A DNA stretch of 7,762 bases from FEB-35 sp050263095. Lineage in GTDB: Bacteria > Desulfobacterota > Deferrimicrobia > Deferrimicrobiales > Deferrimicrobiaceae. A program made the translations under genes and the position numbers. Positions within the stretch are counted from its first letter, which is position 1; each line of letters starts with the position of its first letter. Under the pieces are notes generated by a model. It ran no database searches, was not told the DNA's origin, and worked only from the letters and a program-made list of their open reading frames with translations. Below, piece by piece: positions 1 through 5,895 of the stretch. Location of the stretch: assembly GCA_050263095.1 (NCBI GenBank), contig JBLNEW010000038.1, positions 1 to 7,762 of the forward strand. Direction: 5' to 3'.

Positions 1-1
1 C

Positions 2-556
2 ATGCGTCACGCGATCGATCACAGGAAGCTGCGCCGGAATCCCTCCCATCGCAAGGCGATGCTGAAGAACCTCATGAACGCCCTGGTGAAATCGGAGCGG
101 ATCGAGACCACCGTCGCAAGGGCGAAGGAGCTCCGGCGCCTCGCGGACCGGCTGATAACGCTCGGGAAGAGGAACACGACGCACGCGAGGAGGCACGTCT
201 TTTCCCTGTTGAGCGACAAGGAGAACACCGAGAAGCTGTTTTCCGGCCTGGCGGGGCGGTTCTCTGAACGCGCAGGAGGCTACACCCGCATCGTGCGGAC
301 CGGGTTCCGCGGCGGAGACGGCGCCGAGATGGCGTTCCTGGAATACCTGCCCGTGGAGGAGAAGAAGGCCGGGGCGCGCAAAGGCAAGAAAAAGAAGGCG
401 GCCGAGGGAAAAGGCAAGGCGGCGGCCGCGAAACCGAAGGCTTCGAAGGCCCCGGCGGGGAAAAAAGAGGCGGCAAAGTCCGGGGCCGTCAAGCAGGAAG
501 CGGCGAAGGCCCCCCGCAAGAGGACGCCCAAGAAGGTCAAGCCGGAGGCGGAATAG
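2..556 (+). CDS. rplQ: 50S ribosomal protein L17 with Lys/Ala-rich C-terminal extension
   Basis: This is large-subunit ribosomal protein L17, which binds 23S rRNA near the exit of the polypeptide tunnel. The N-terminus (MRHAIDHRKLRR, then SHRKAMLKNL) and the segments TTVARAKELRRLADRLITLGKR and LFSGLAGRFSERAGGYTRI are the family signature. The conserved fold ends near residue 121 with GAEMAFLEYLPVE, as expected for a protein usually about 115-130 residues long. Residues from about 122 to 184 are an added low-complexity tail of Lys, Ala, Gly and Pro, probably disordered and strongly basic. The ATG at position 2 gives the canonical MRH start, so the gene is complete although its ribosome binding site lies outside the window. 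L17 is normally the last gene of the alpha ribosomal operon after rpoA, which fits the change of strand right after it. Its stop codon is 6 bp from the stop of the convergent esterase gene. Confidence 0.97.
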   Translation: MRHAIDHRKLRRNPSHRKAMLKNLMNALVKSERIETTVARAKELRRLADRLITLGKRNTTHARRHVFSLLSDKENTEKLFSGLAGRFSERAGGYTRIVRTGFRGGDGAEMAFLEYLPVEEKKAGARKGKKKKAAEGKGKAAAAKPKASKAPAGKKEAAKSGAVKQEAAKAPRKRTPKKVKPEAE

Positions 557-562
557 CCGTAA

Positions 563-1297
563 TCAAAGCCCCAGGTGGCCGAGAAAATACGGCATCTGCC
601 TTCGCCACCACGGCCAGTCGTGGCTGACGTCGCGTCCCCATATGTCGACCCAGCACCATATCTGCTTGTCGTCCAGGATGCGCTTGAGCTCCAGCGTTTC
701 CGCCAGCGATTCCTCCTCCCATGCGCCCTGGCCCGCGCACACGATGATCCGGCTGTTCCGGTAGCGGTCCAGGAACCAGGGATCGGTGAGGCCGGGCAGG
801 TAGGCAAGGGGAGAATTGAAGTAGACGTTGTCGTCCATGAAGTCGCCGATGAACCGCCGCAGCCGATAAACGCCGCTCAAGGCTATCAAGGCGTCGAATA
901 CGTCGGGATGGCGGAAGAAGAAGTTGGCCGAGTGGTACCCCCCCATGCTGCACCCGGTTGAAATGAACCTCCGCCGGTAACCGCGGCCGCGGACGAACGG
1001 GACGACCTCCTCCAGGATATAGCGGTCGTACTCGTTGTGCCTGCGGGCGCGGTCCGCAGGGTGGGCGTCGACGTTCAGCCATGACTGGCGGTCCACGCTG
1101 TCGACGGCGACAAGCACGATCTTTTCCGCATCCAGGAAGGGCCTGCAGGCTTCCACCATCCCGAAGTCCTCGTACTCGAAGAAGCGCCCTCCGGACGATG
1201 GGAACACGATGACGGGTTTTCCGCCGCTGCCGTACAGCTTGAGCTCCATCTCCTGGCCCAGGTTGCCGCTGCGCCACTTGTGGTACTCGACGTTCAT
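563..1297 (-). CDS. Esterase-D-like alpha/beta hydrolase coupled to ATP-grasp ligase
   Basis: This is a predicted cytoplasmic alpha/beta-hydrolase of the putative-esterase family (PF00756 type), 244 residues long, with no signal peptide. The nucleophile elbow is TGCSMGG with Ser117. The catalytic His is probably His226 in the C-terminal segment VSHDWPWWRRQM. The acid residue is likely in or near AGQGAWEEE (residues 188-196) but is not certain. The motifs VFPSSGGRFFEYED near residue 31 and DDNVYFNSPLAYLP near 155 resemble a subgroup that I recall being encoded beside an ATP-grasp protein. Reading frames extending upstream to 1582 overlap the ligase gene. I chose the ATG at 1297 because it forms an ATGA overlap with the ligase stop and has GAGGGA (1312-1307) nine bases upstream. 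Its substrate is unknown. The PF00756 family includes acylglutathione, feruloyl, antigen-85-like and siderophore (Fes/IroE) esterases. The family call is strong; the role is open. Confidence 0.88.
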   Translation of the reverse strand: MNVEYHKWRSGNLGQEMELKLYGSGGKPVIVFPSSGGRFFEYEDFGMVEACRPFLDAEKIVLVAVDSVDRQSWLNVDAHPADRARRHNEYDRYILEEVVPFVRGRGYRRRFISTGCSMGGYHSANFFFRHPDVFDALIALSGVYRLRRFIGDFMDDNVYFNSPLAYLPGLTDPWFLDRYRNSRIIVCAGQGAWEEESLAETLELKRILDDKQIWCWVDIWGRDVSHDWPWWRRQMPYFLGHLGL

Positions 1298-2484
1298 GGG
1301 AATCGTTCCCTCGCAGGTTCCCGGATCGTCTCCTGAATGAAACTGGCGGCAGCCAGGATCTCCTCGAGGCTCGCTGAACGCGCCAGATATCCGTAGTCTC
1401 CGATCGCCGCCCTGAAAACGGAGTTTATCTCCTCGTGATGGACTATGCATCCCCCGAGCGAGGAAAGCACCTCGCCGTGGTCTCGGACGTAGCTCTTGCA
1501 TCGCTTCCTGCCGATGTATGCGCAATGGTAAGGGCGCGTCGCCTCCGCGGTGAACTCGTTCCGCACCACTACGCTTGCCCATTGGCGGTAAATGTCAATA
1601 TCGTTGGCGTAATTGAACATGTCCGTGGTCAGCCCCCCGGGCGGCCGCAGGTTGACTTCCAGTGCGACTATGCGGCCGTCGCGGTTCGTGCGGAAGAACT
1701 CGAAGTGGAAGAAACGCTCGCGCACGCCGAATGCGGCAAGAACCTTCCGGCCCGCCTCCTCCAGGTCCGGGGGAATATCCCTGAACGAATAGTAGTAAAT
1801 GTGGTCGTCGTTGTTGACGGCCTCCATGACCCCCTGGCTGTAGGAGTGGGCGGTGTAGAAGACCGGGCGGCCGTCGCGGTCGGCGAGCCCGTCGAACGAC
1901 AGGATCCGTCCGTCGATGAACTCCTCCAGGATGTAGTCCGAAGGCGGCTTGCGCGAGAAGAAACGCTCGAGCTCCGCATCGCACGATATCTTGTAGGTGG
2001 CGATTGCGCCCACGCCGACGTCGGGCTTGGCGACGACGGGGTATCCCGCCTCCCGCACGAACCGTTTCCCGTCTTCAAGGCTGCGCGCGACGGCGCCGCG
2101 TGCCACCGCAACGCCCGCGGACCGGAAAACCTCCTTCATCCGGGATTTAGATTTGACGCGGGCGATATCATCGCTCCTTATCCCGAACATGTTGAAATCG
2201 GTGCGCAGGCGCGCCTCGGTCTCAAGCCAGTATTCGTTGTGGGAATCGATCCGGTCGATTTTGCCGTACCCGTGGGTGAAATGGCCGCAGGCGCGGATGA
2301 GACCGTCGTAATCGTGCATGTCGCCCACGCGGTAATATTCGCACAGCGCATCTTTAAGTTCGGGACGAAGCGAGTCGTACGCCGCGTCAGCGAGCCCGAG
2401 AACGTTGGCGCCGAATCGTCGAAGGTGGACGCAGAATTGGTAATAATTAGGGGGAAAATGCGGCGATAGGTATACGAAGTTCAT
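1294..2484 (-). CDS. ATP-grasp carboxylate-amine/thiol ligase, function unknown
   Basis: This is a 396-residue ATP-grasp enzyme, expected to activate a carboxylate as acyl phosphate and join it to an amine or other nucleophile. An N-terminal pre-ATP-grasp region (about 1-105, starting MNFVYLSPHFPPNYY) precedes the central domain. Visible ATP-grasp features are Lys113 in KSKSRMK, Lys153 with the glycine-containing loop KPDVGVGA, the hinge ILEEFIDG (185-192), Glu262 in FHFEFF, and the metal-binding LEVNLRPPGG (Glu276, Asn278, Arg280). The frame is open back to 2781, but that part overlaps fur and its promoter. The ATG at 2484 has AAAGGA (2494-2489) close upstream and leaves a promoter region free. 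The gene is first in a two-gene transcript with the esterase, joined by an ATGA overlap at 1297-1294. It diverges from fur, and a Fur-type operator lies across the shared promoter region, so iron control is likely. The substrate cannot be read from the sequence. Confidence 0.88.
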   Translation of the reverse strand: MNFVYLSPHFPPNYYQFCVHLRRFGANVLGLADAAYDSLRPELKDALCEYYRVGDMHDYDGLIRACGHFTHGYGKIDRIDSHNEYWLETEARLRTDFNMFGIRSDDIARVKSKSRMKEVFRSAGVAVARGAVARSLEDGKRFVREAGYPVVAKPDVGVGAIATYKISCDAELERFFSRKPPSDYILEEFIDGRILSFDGLADRDGRPVFYTAHSYSQGVMEAVNNDDHIYYYSFRDIPPDLEEAGRKVLAAFGVRERFFHFEFFRTNRDGRIVALEVNLRPPGGLTTDMFNYANDIDIYRQWASVVVRNEFTAEATRPYHCAYIGRKRCKSYVRDHGEVLSSLGGCIVHHEEINSVFRAAIGDYGYLARSASLEEILAAASFIQETIREPARERFP

Positions 2485-2515
2485 CGATTCCTTTAAGGTA
2501 ACCTCCCTGTTTTCA

Positions 2516-2559
2516 AACGTCAAGCCAGGTGCCGCCGCCGGCCGATTCCGCTTGACGTT
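2516..2559. repeat. Perfect 10-bp inverted repeat in the divergent control region
   Basis: AACGTCAAGC (2516-2525) and GCTTGACGTT (2550-2559) are exact reverse complements separated by 24 bp. The right arm contains the proposed -35 box of the fur promoter (TTGACG, 2552-2557). On the minus strand the repeat lies inside the predicted leader RNA of the ATP-grasp gene, just before GGGAGG, and could form a 10-bp hairpin. No T-run follows, so it does not look like a terminator. It may be an RNA structure or a second protein-binding site. Confidence 0.6.
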
Positions 2560-2580
2560 CGCCGTTTGCGCAATTATCAT
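2552..2580 (+). promoter_or_regulatory. Sigma70-like promoter of the fur-feoB operon
   Basis: TTGACG (-35, 2552-2557) and TATCAT (-10, 2575-2580) are separated by exactly 17 bp. Transcription would begin near 2587, giving a leader of about 16 nt before the ATG at 2603. This favours that start over the in-frame ATGs at 2579 and 2585, which would lie upstream of the transcript start. The call is by consensus only, but the Fur-type palindrome placed over the predicted start point supports it. Confidence 0.65.
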
Positions 2581-2601
2581 GAAAATGAAATTCATATTCA
2601 A
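2573..2601 (-). promoter_or_regulatory. Sigma70-like promoter of the ATP-grasp/esterase operon
   Basis: Reading the minus strand, TTGAAT (2601-2596) and GATAAT (2578-2573) are separated by exactly 17 bp. The -10 box matches TATAAT at five of six positions. The start would be near 2566, with a leader of about 82 nt before the ATG at 2484. The -10 box overlaps the -10 box of the plus-strand fur promoter, so the two promoters are back to back and probably compete for polymerase. The Fur-type palindrome fills most of the spacer and overlaps the -35 box. Confidence 0.6.
2580..2600. promoter_or_regulatory. Fur-type operator (Fur box) shared by divergent promoters
   Basis: This is a 21-bp near-perfect palindrome centred on A2590: left half TGAAAATGAA, right half TTCATATTCA. 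Only one pair of arm positions breaks the symmetry. Its central 19 bp match the classical Fur box GATAATGATAATCATTATC at 14 of 19 positions. It is AT-rich in a GC-rich region and lies directly before the fur gene. It covers the predicted fur transcription start and the spacer and -35 of the opposite promoter. Autoregulation of fur-feoB is the simplest reading, and repression of the ATP-grasp operon is likely from the geometry. Confidence 0.75.
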
Positions 2602-2602
2602 C

Positions 2603-3073
2603 ATGGAGACATCTCCCTTCCCCTTGGAACGACTCCTGAGGCGTATCGACGAAGAGATTGCGGCCGCGGGCGGCAAGAGGAGCAAGAGCCGCGCCCGCAT
2701 CATGGAAATCTTTTTCCGGTCCGGTCCGCACCTGACCGTCGAGGAGCTGGCCCGAAAGGTCCGCGCCAGGCATCGCGACATCGGTCCCGCAACCGTTTAC
2801 AGGACGCTCAAGCTGCTTTCAAGGCTGGGGTACGCCAAGGAGCTCGACTTCGGCGAAGGGGTCAAGCGGTACGAGAGCAGCCTGTCGGCCCACCACGACC
2901 ACCTCGTATGCACGGAATGCGGCAAGGTGTCGGAGTTCAAGGAGCCGCGCATCGAGTCCCTGCAGGAGGAAGTGGCCAGGCAGCACGGTTTCTCGCCGAC
3001 GATGCACAGGCTTTCGATATATGGATATTGCCCAAGCTGCATGCCGGGAGAAAGGGAGGAACCCGGCGGATGA
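2603..3073 (+). CDS. fur: Fur-family ferric uptake regulator
   Basis: This is a metal-dependent repressor of the Fur family, 156 residues from the chosen start. The N-terminal winged helix carries the recognition helix GPATVYRTLKLL (61-72). The dimerisation domain contains HHDH (97-100), Cys103/Cys106 in CTECG, Glu111, Glu118, His128, His135, and Cys143/Cys146 in CPSC. These match the regulatory and structural metal sites of Fur, and the two CxxC pairs suggest a structural zinc. The frame is open to TTG 2552, with ATGs at 2579 and 2585. I prefer ATG 2603 because the earlier starts lie at or upstream of the predicted transcript start. No good Shine-Dalgarno sequence precedes any of them, so the start is not settled. 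The stop overlaps the feoB start as ATGA (3070-3073). Linkage to feoB and a Fur-like operator favour iron over zinc or peroxide sensing, but PerR or Zur specificity cannot be excluded by eye. Confidence 0.9.
   Translation: METSPFPLERLLRRIDEEIAAAGGKRSKSRARIMEIFFRSGPHLTVEELARKVRARHRDIGPATVYRTLKLLSRLGYAKELDFGEGVKRYESSLSAHHDHLVCTECGKVSEFKEPRIESLQEEVARQHGFSPTMHRLSIYGYCPSCMPGEREEPGG
3053..3060 (+). promoter_or_regulatory. Ribosome binding site of feoB, inside the end of fur
   Basis: AGGGAGGA lies 9 bases before the feoB ATG at 3070. It decides this start against the much longer open frame that reaches back to 2566 through fur. Because the site lies in fur coding sequence and the stop and start overlap as ATGA, feoB translation is probably coupled to fur. 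Confidence 0.8.
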
Positions 3074-5049
3074 AAGTCCCCGAAACCTCAGCGATCGAGG
3101 CGCCGGCGCCCGACAAGGTCATACTCGTGGGGAACCCGAACGTCGGGAAGAGCGTGGTGTTCGGGTACCTGACGGGACGCTACGTAACCGTCTCGAACTA
3201 CCCGGGAACGACGGTCGAGGTGACGAGGGGGGAGGCCAAGGAGCGCGGCGGCACGATCGAGATCATCGACACTCCGGGAGTCTATTCGCTTCTTCCCATG
3301 TCGGAGGACGAGCGTGTGACGAGGGACATCCTCATGGCCGAGCCGGGGGCCCGGGTAATACAGGTCTGCGACGCGAAGAACATGCGGCGCTCGCTTATGA
3401 TCACCCTGCAGCTCGCGGAGATGGCCGTTCCGCTCGTGCTGGCCGTGAACATGGCCGACGAGGCCCGCCACCGAGGCGTCATGCCCAGGCTGGAGGAGCT
3501 GGAAGCGCGGATCGGCGTCGCGGCGATCCCGACGGTGGCGGTGCGGAAAAAAGGGATCGACAGGCTCCTTGCGCTCGCCGAGCGTTCCGCGCCGGCCGGC
3601 GTCGATATCTCCTACGGGGACCGCATCGAATCCGCCATAGCGCAGATGGAAGCGCTCCTCCCGCCGTCGGTTCCCGTGGGAAAGCGCGCCCTTGCCCTGA
3701 TGCTGCTCTGCGGGGACGATTCGCTCTCGCCGTGGCTTGCGGAGAGCGTGCGCGGCGAGCGCATACGCGAGATGAACGCGGTGCGCAACCGGCTTGTGGA
3801 GGAGATAGGATCGGACGTAGCCTACCGCGTGAACCAGATCCGGCTCCAGTGGATCGATTCCCTCCTCGACGGAAACGGCAACGAGCCCTCCGCCCCCCGG
3901 GGCACCGATTGGCCGCAGGCGTTCGGGAGGTACGCCATGGACCCGCTTTACGGAGTGCCGATCCTTTTGGCGGTTCTTTTCATGGCCTACGAGTTCGTCG
4001 GAGTCTTCGGCGCGAAGTTCCTCGTGGATTTCCTGGAGGAAGGGCTGTTCGGCAAGGCGATAATCCCTGCCGTCGCCTGGGTGGCGGACAGGACCGTCCC
4101 GTGGCAGATCGTACGCGATTTCCTGGTCGGCCCCTACGGGATGATTTCCATGGCGCTTTCTTATGCCGTTGCGATCGTGCTGCCCATCGTGGGGACGTTC
4201 TTCATAGGGTTCGGGATCCTTGAGGATTCCGGGTACCTTCCCAGGCTTGCGGTGATGGTCGACAGGATATTCAAGAAGATTGGGTGCAACGGGAAGGCCG
4301 TCCTGCCGATGATCCTGGGGCTCGGCTGCGACACGATGGCGACCTTGACGACCCGGATACTGGAAACGCGCAAAGAACGGGTCATCGTGACGCTGCTGCT
4401 CGCCCTGGGCGTCCCCTGTTCCGCGCAGCTCGGCGTCATCCTCGGAATGCTGGGGAACGTCGGGGCGGCCGCCACGGCGACGTGGGCGGCGATTCTTGTC
4501 GGGGTGATCCTTGCGGTCGGCTACCTGGCATCGAAGGTGATACCGGGGGAATCCTCCGATTTCATACTGGAAATACCGCCCATACGCCTCCCGCAGCTCG
4601 GGAACCTGGCCGTCAAGACCATGGCCCGGATCGAATGGTATCTCCGCGAGGCCGTCCCACTGTTCCTCCTCGGAACTTTCATCCTTTTCGCCGCGGACCG
4701 GATGGGCTGGCTGCTCTGGCTGCAGAAGGCGTCGGAGCCGCTGGTCGTCGGATTGCTGGACCTGCCGCCGAAAACATCCGAGGCGTTCCTTATCGGGTTC
4801 CTGCGGCGGGATTACGGCGCGGCGGGCCTGTTCGACATGGCGCGGTCGGGCCTCCTTACGAACCTCCAGGTCGTGGTGAGCCTCGTCACGATCACCCTGT
4901 TCATTCCCTGCCTTGCGAATTTCCTCGTCATAATCAAGGAGCAGGGGGCGAAGGTGGCCGCGGGGATGGCGCTGTTCATATTTCCGTTCGCTATCCTGGT
5001 CGGCGCGGTCGTGAACCTCGCCGCCCGGAAAATCGGAATTTCCTTCTGA
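3070..5049 (+). CDS. feoB: Ferrous iron transporter FeoB
   Basis: This is an inner-membrane Fe(II) transporter with an N-terminal GTPase domain, 659 residues, somewhat shorter than the 773 residues of E. coli FeoB. G motifs are clear: GNPNVGKS (21-28), YPGTT (44-48), DTPG (67-70) and NMAD (127-130). A helical spacer (about 180-260) leads to the membrane part, which starts near residue 292. The first gate segment is LPMILGLGCDTMATLTTR, with Cys420. It is followed by ETRKERVIVTLLLALGVPCSAQLGV with Cys450, and a C-terminal gate-like segment ends in FIPCLANF (Cys614). GCDTMAT replaces the more familiar GCxVPA pattern, marking a FeoB subtype that I associate with Deltaproteobacteria and relatives. 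No separate feoA gene lies upstream. A FeoA domain is instead fused to the regulator two genes downstream. Expression is probably under the Fur-type operator at 2580-2600. Confidence 0.96.
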   Translation: MKVPETSAIEAPAPDKVILVGNPNVGKSVVFGYLTGRYVTVSNYPGTTVEVTRGEAKERGGTIEIIDTPGVYSLLPMSEDERVTRDILMAEPGARVIQVCDAKNMRRSLMITLQLAEMAVPLVLAVNMADEARHRGVMPRLEELEARIGVAAIPTVAVRKKGIDRLLALAERSAPAGVDISYGDRIESAIAQMEALLPPSVPVGKRALALMLLCGDDSLSPWLAESVRGERIREMNAVRNRLVEEIGSDVAYRVNQIRLQWIDSLLDGNGNEPSAPRGTDWPQAFGRYAMDPLYGVPILLAVLFMAYEFVGVFGAKFLVDFLEEGLFGKAIIPAVAWVADRTVPWQIVRDFLVGPYGMISMALSYAVAIVLPIVGTFFIGFGILEDSGYLPRLAVMVDRIFKKIGCNGKAVLPMILGLGCDTMATLTTRILETRKERVIVTLLLALGVPCSAQLGVILGMLGNVGAAATATWAAILVGVILAVGYLASKVIPGESSDFILEIPPIRLPQLGNLAVKTMARIEWYLREAVPLFLLGTFILFAADRMGWLLWLQKASEPLVVGLLDLPPKTSEAFLIGFLRRDYGAAGLFDMARSGLLTNLQVVVSLVTITLFIPCLANFLVIIKEQGAKVAAGMALFIFPFAILVGAVVNLAARKIGISF

Positions 5050-5062
5050 AGCGAGACGGCCC

Positions 5063-5251
5063 TTGAAAATTAGATGCCCGCTTTGCCAATATGAGATGGA
5101 CTCCGAAGACAAGGGGTGCAGGACGGGATGCCCGATGGGGAAGAGCTGCTCCCTGGTCTGCTGCCCCAGGTGCCGTTATTCCTTTCCGGTTCCGGAGTCG
5201 AAGGTCGTGAACTTTTTAAAATCGCTTTTCCCGAGAGGAGCCCGTCGATGA
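5063..5251 (+). CDS. Small eight-cysteine zinc-ribbon-like protein of the feo operon
   Basis: This 62-residue protein begins MKIRCPLCQYEMD. It has eight cysteines: 5, 8, 19, 23, 29, 33, 34 and 37. CPLC (5-8) and CPRC (34-37) look like the two knuckles of a zinc ribbon or rubredoxin-like fold. The intervening Cys19, Cys23, Cys29 and Cys33 form a second possible metal site. A short basic, amphipathic tail (VVNFLKSLFPRGARR) follows. The start is a TTG, since no ATG in this frame precedes the first CPxC and the only spacing from feoB is 13 bp; the Shine-Dalgarno sequence is weak. The stop overlaps the next start as ATGA (5248-5251). Position between feoB and a FeoA-containing regulator suggests a role in Fe(II) transport, for example a cytoplasmic iron-binding or gating partner in the place of FeoC, but sequence alone does not prove this. 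It is clearly translated as part of the operon by its layout. Confidence 0.82.
   Translation: MKIRCPLCQYEMDSEDKGCRTGCPMGKSCSLVCCPRCRYSFPVPESKVVNFLKSLFPRGARR
5233..5240 (+). promoter_or_regulatory. Ribosome binding site of the DtxR/FeoA-type regulator
   Basis: GAGAGGAG lies 7 bases before the ATG at 5248, within the last codons of the cysteine-rich gene. It supports this start over the earlier in-frame start at 5116, which would overlap most of the cysteine-rich gene. Confidence 0.78.
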
Positions 5252-5895
5252 ACGACTACGGGCAGGATGAAATCCTGGAGCTCATATGGACGCTGCGGGA
5301 GGAGGGATGCCCTACCAGGCCGCGACTGGTGGAAAGATCCGAGGAGGACCGGCCGGATGCGCTGCTGGACGAGCTCGTGGCGGGCGGCCTGGTGGAGGAG
5401 TCAGGCGACGACCTGCGCCTTACGCGCGCCGGAGAGGAGCGCGCGCGGGGGATCATACGGCGCCACCGGCTCGCCGAGGTGCTGCTCCACAACCTGTTCG
5501 ACCTGGATTCGTCGCAGATGGAGACCAGCGCATGCAAGTTCGAGCACATCCTGACAACTCCCGTCACCGACAGCGTATGCACGTTCCTCGGGCATCCCCC
5601 CGCCTGCCCCCACGGGCGGGCGATACCCCGCGGGGAGTGCTGCGACCGGATCCGGGCCGAGATCCAGCCCCTGGTCACGCGCCTTTCCGAGGCGGGGCTG
5701 GGGGATGCCGTTCGCATAGTCTTCATCACGCCGAAGTCCAGGAAGAGGCTGGACAAGCTGAGCTCGCTCGGGATCGTCCCCGGGAGCCGCATTCGCCTTC
5801 TCCAGCGGAACCCATCGTACGTCCTTCAGATCGGCGAAACGACCGTCGCAGTGGACAGGGACATCACGGATGACATATACGTCAAGCGCGCCTAG
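5248..5895 (+). CDS. DtxR/IdeR-type metalloregulator with C-terminal FeoA domain
   Basis: This is a 215-residue iron-dependent regulator. The N-terminal winged helix spans about 1-65. A dimerisation/metal domain follows, with His73 and Glu77 (RRHRLAEVL) and Cys96, Glu99 and His100 in SACKFEH. These correspond to DtxR ligands His79, Glu83, Cys102, Glu105 and His106. Cys at the first position of that motif is as in DtxR/IdeR rather than the Glu of MntR, so Fe(II) is the expected metal. Residues 111-132 (CTFLGHPPAC, then PHGRAIPRGECC) add Cys111, Cys120, Cys131 and Cys132, a possible further metal or Fe-S site. The C-terminal part (about 141-215, with SSLGIVPGSRIRLLQRNP) is an SH3-like FeoA domain, which could sense iron or contact FeoB. 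The start is set by an ATGA overlap and a strong Shine-Dalgarno sequence. It closes the fur-feoB transcript, so two different iron regulators flank one transporter. Confidence 0.92.
   Translation: MNDYGQDEILELIWTLREEGCPTRPRLVERSEEDRPDALLDELVAGGLVEESGDDLRLTRAGEERARGIIRRHRLAEVLLHNLFDLDSSQMETSACKFEHILTTPVTDSVCTFLGHPPACPHGRAIPRGECCDRIRAEIQPLVTRLSEAGLGDAVRIVFITPKSRKRLDKLSSLGIVPGSRIRLLQRNPSYVLQIGETTVAVDRDITDDIYVKRA

Noticed and set aside
556..593. Possible terminator between rplQ and the esterase gene (GCCGTA with TACGGC)
   Set aside because: Only six paired bases with a 26-base loop and no T-run; it also lies in esterase coding sequence. The two convergent genes leave just 6 bp between them, and I see no convincing intrinsic terminator.
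1435..2469. 344-codon open frame on the plus strand across the ATP-grasp gene
   Set aside because: The opposite strand encodes clear ATP-grasp motifs; this translation has no recognisable pattern and looks like a codon-bias shadow.
2497..2524. Second minus-strand promoter, TTGACG (2522-2517) with TACCTT 17 bp downstream
   Set aside because: The -10 match is poor and the start would fall on or after the ribosome binding site of the ATP-grasp gene. The promoter at 2601-2573 fits much better.
2552..2602. Upstream starts of fur at TTG 2552, ATG 2579 or ATG 2585
   Set aside because: These codons lie in the -35, -10 or start-point region of the predicted promoter and would add residues not typical of the family. 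The later ATG at 2603 is preferred, although its ribosome binding site is weak.
3088..5112. 674-codon open frame on the minus strand opposite feoB
   Set aside because: It is antisense to an unmistakable feoB, its translation is low-complexity in Arg, His, Asp and Gly, and it shows no domain. It is a by-product of GC-rich codon use.
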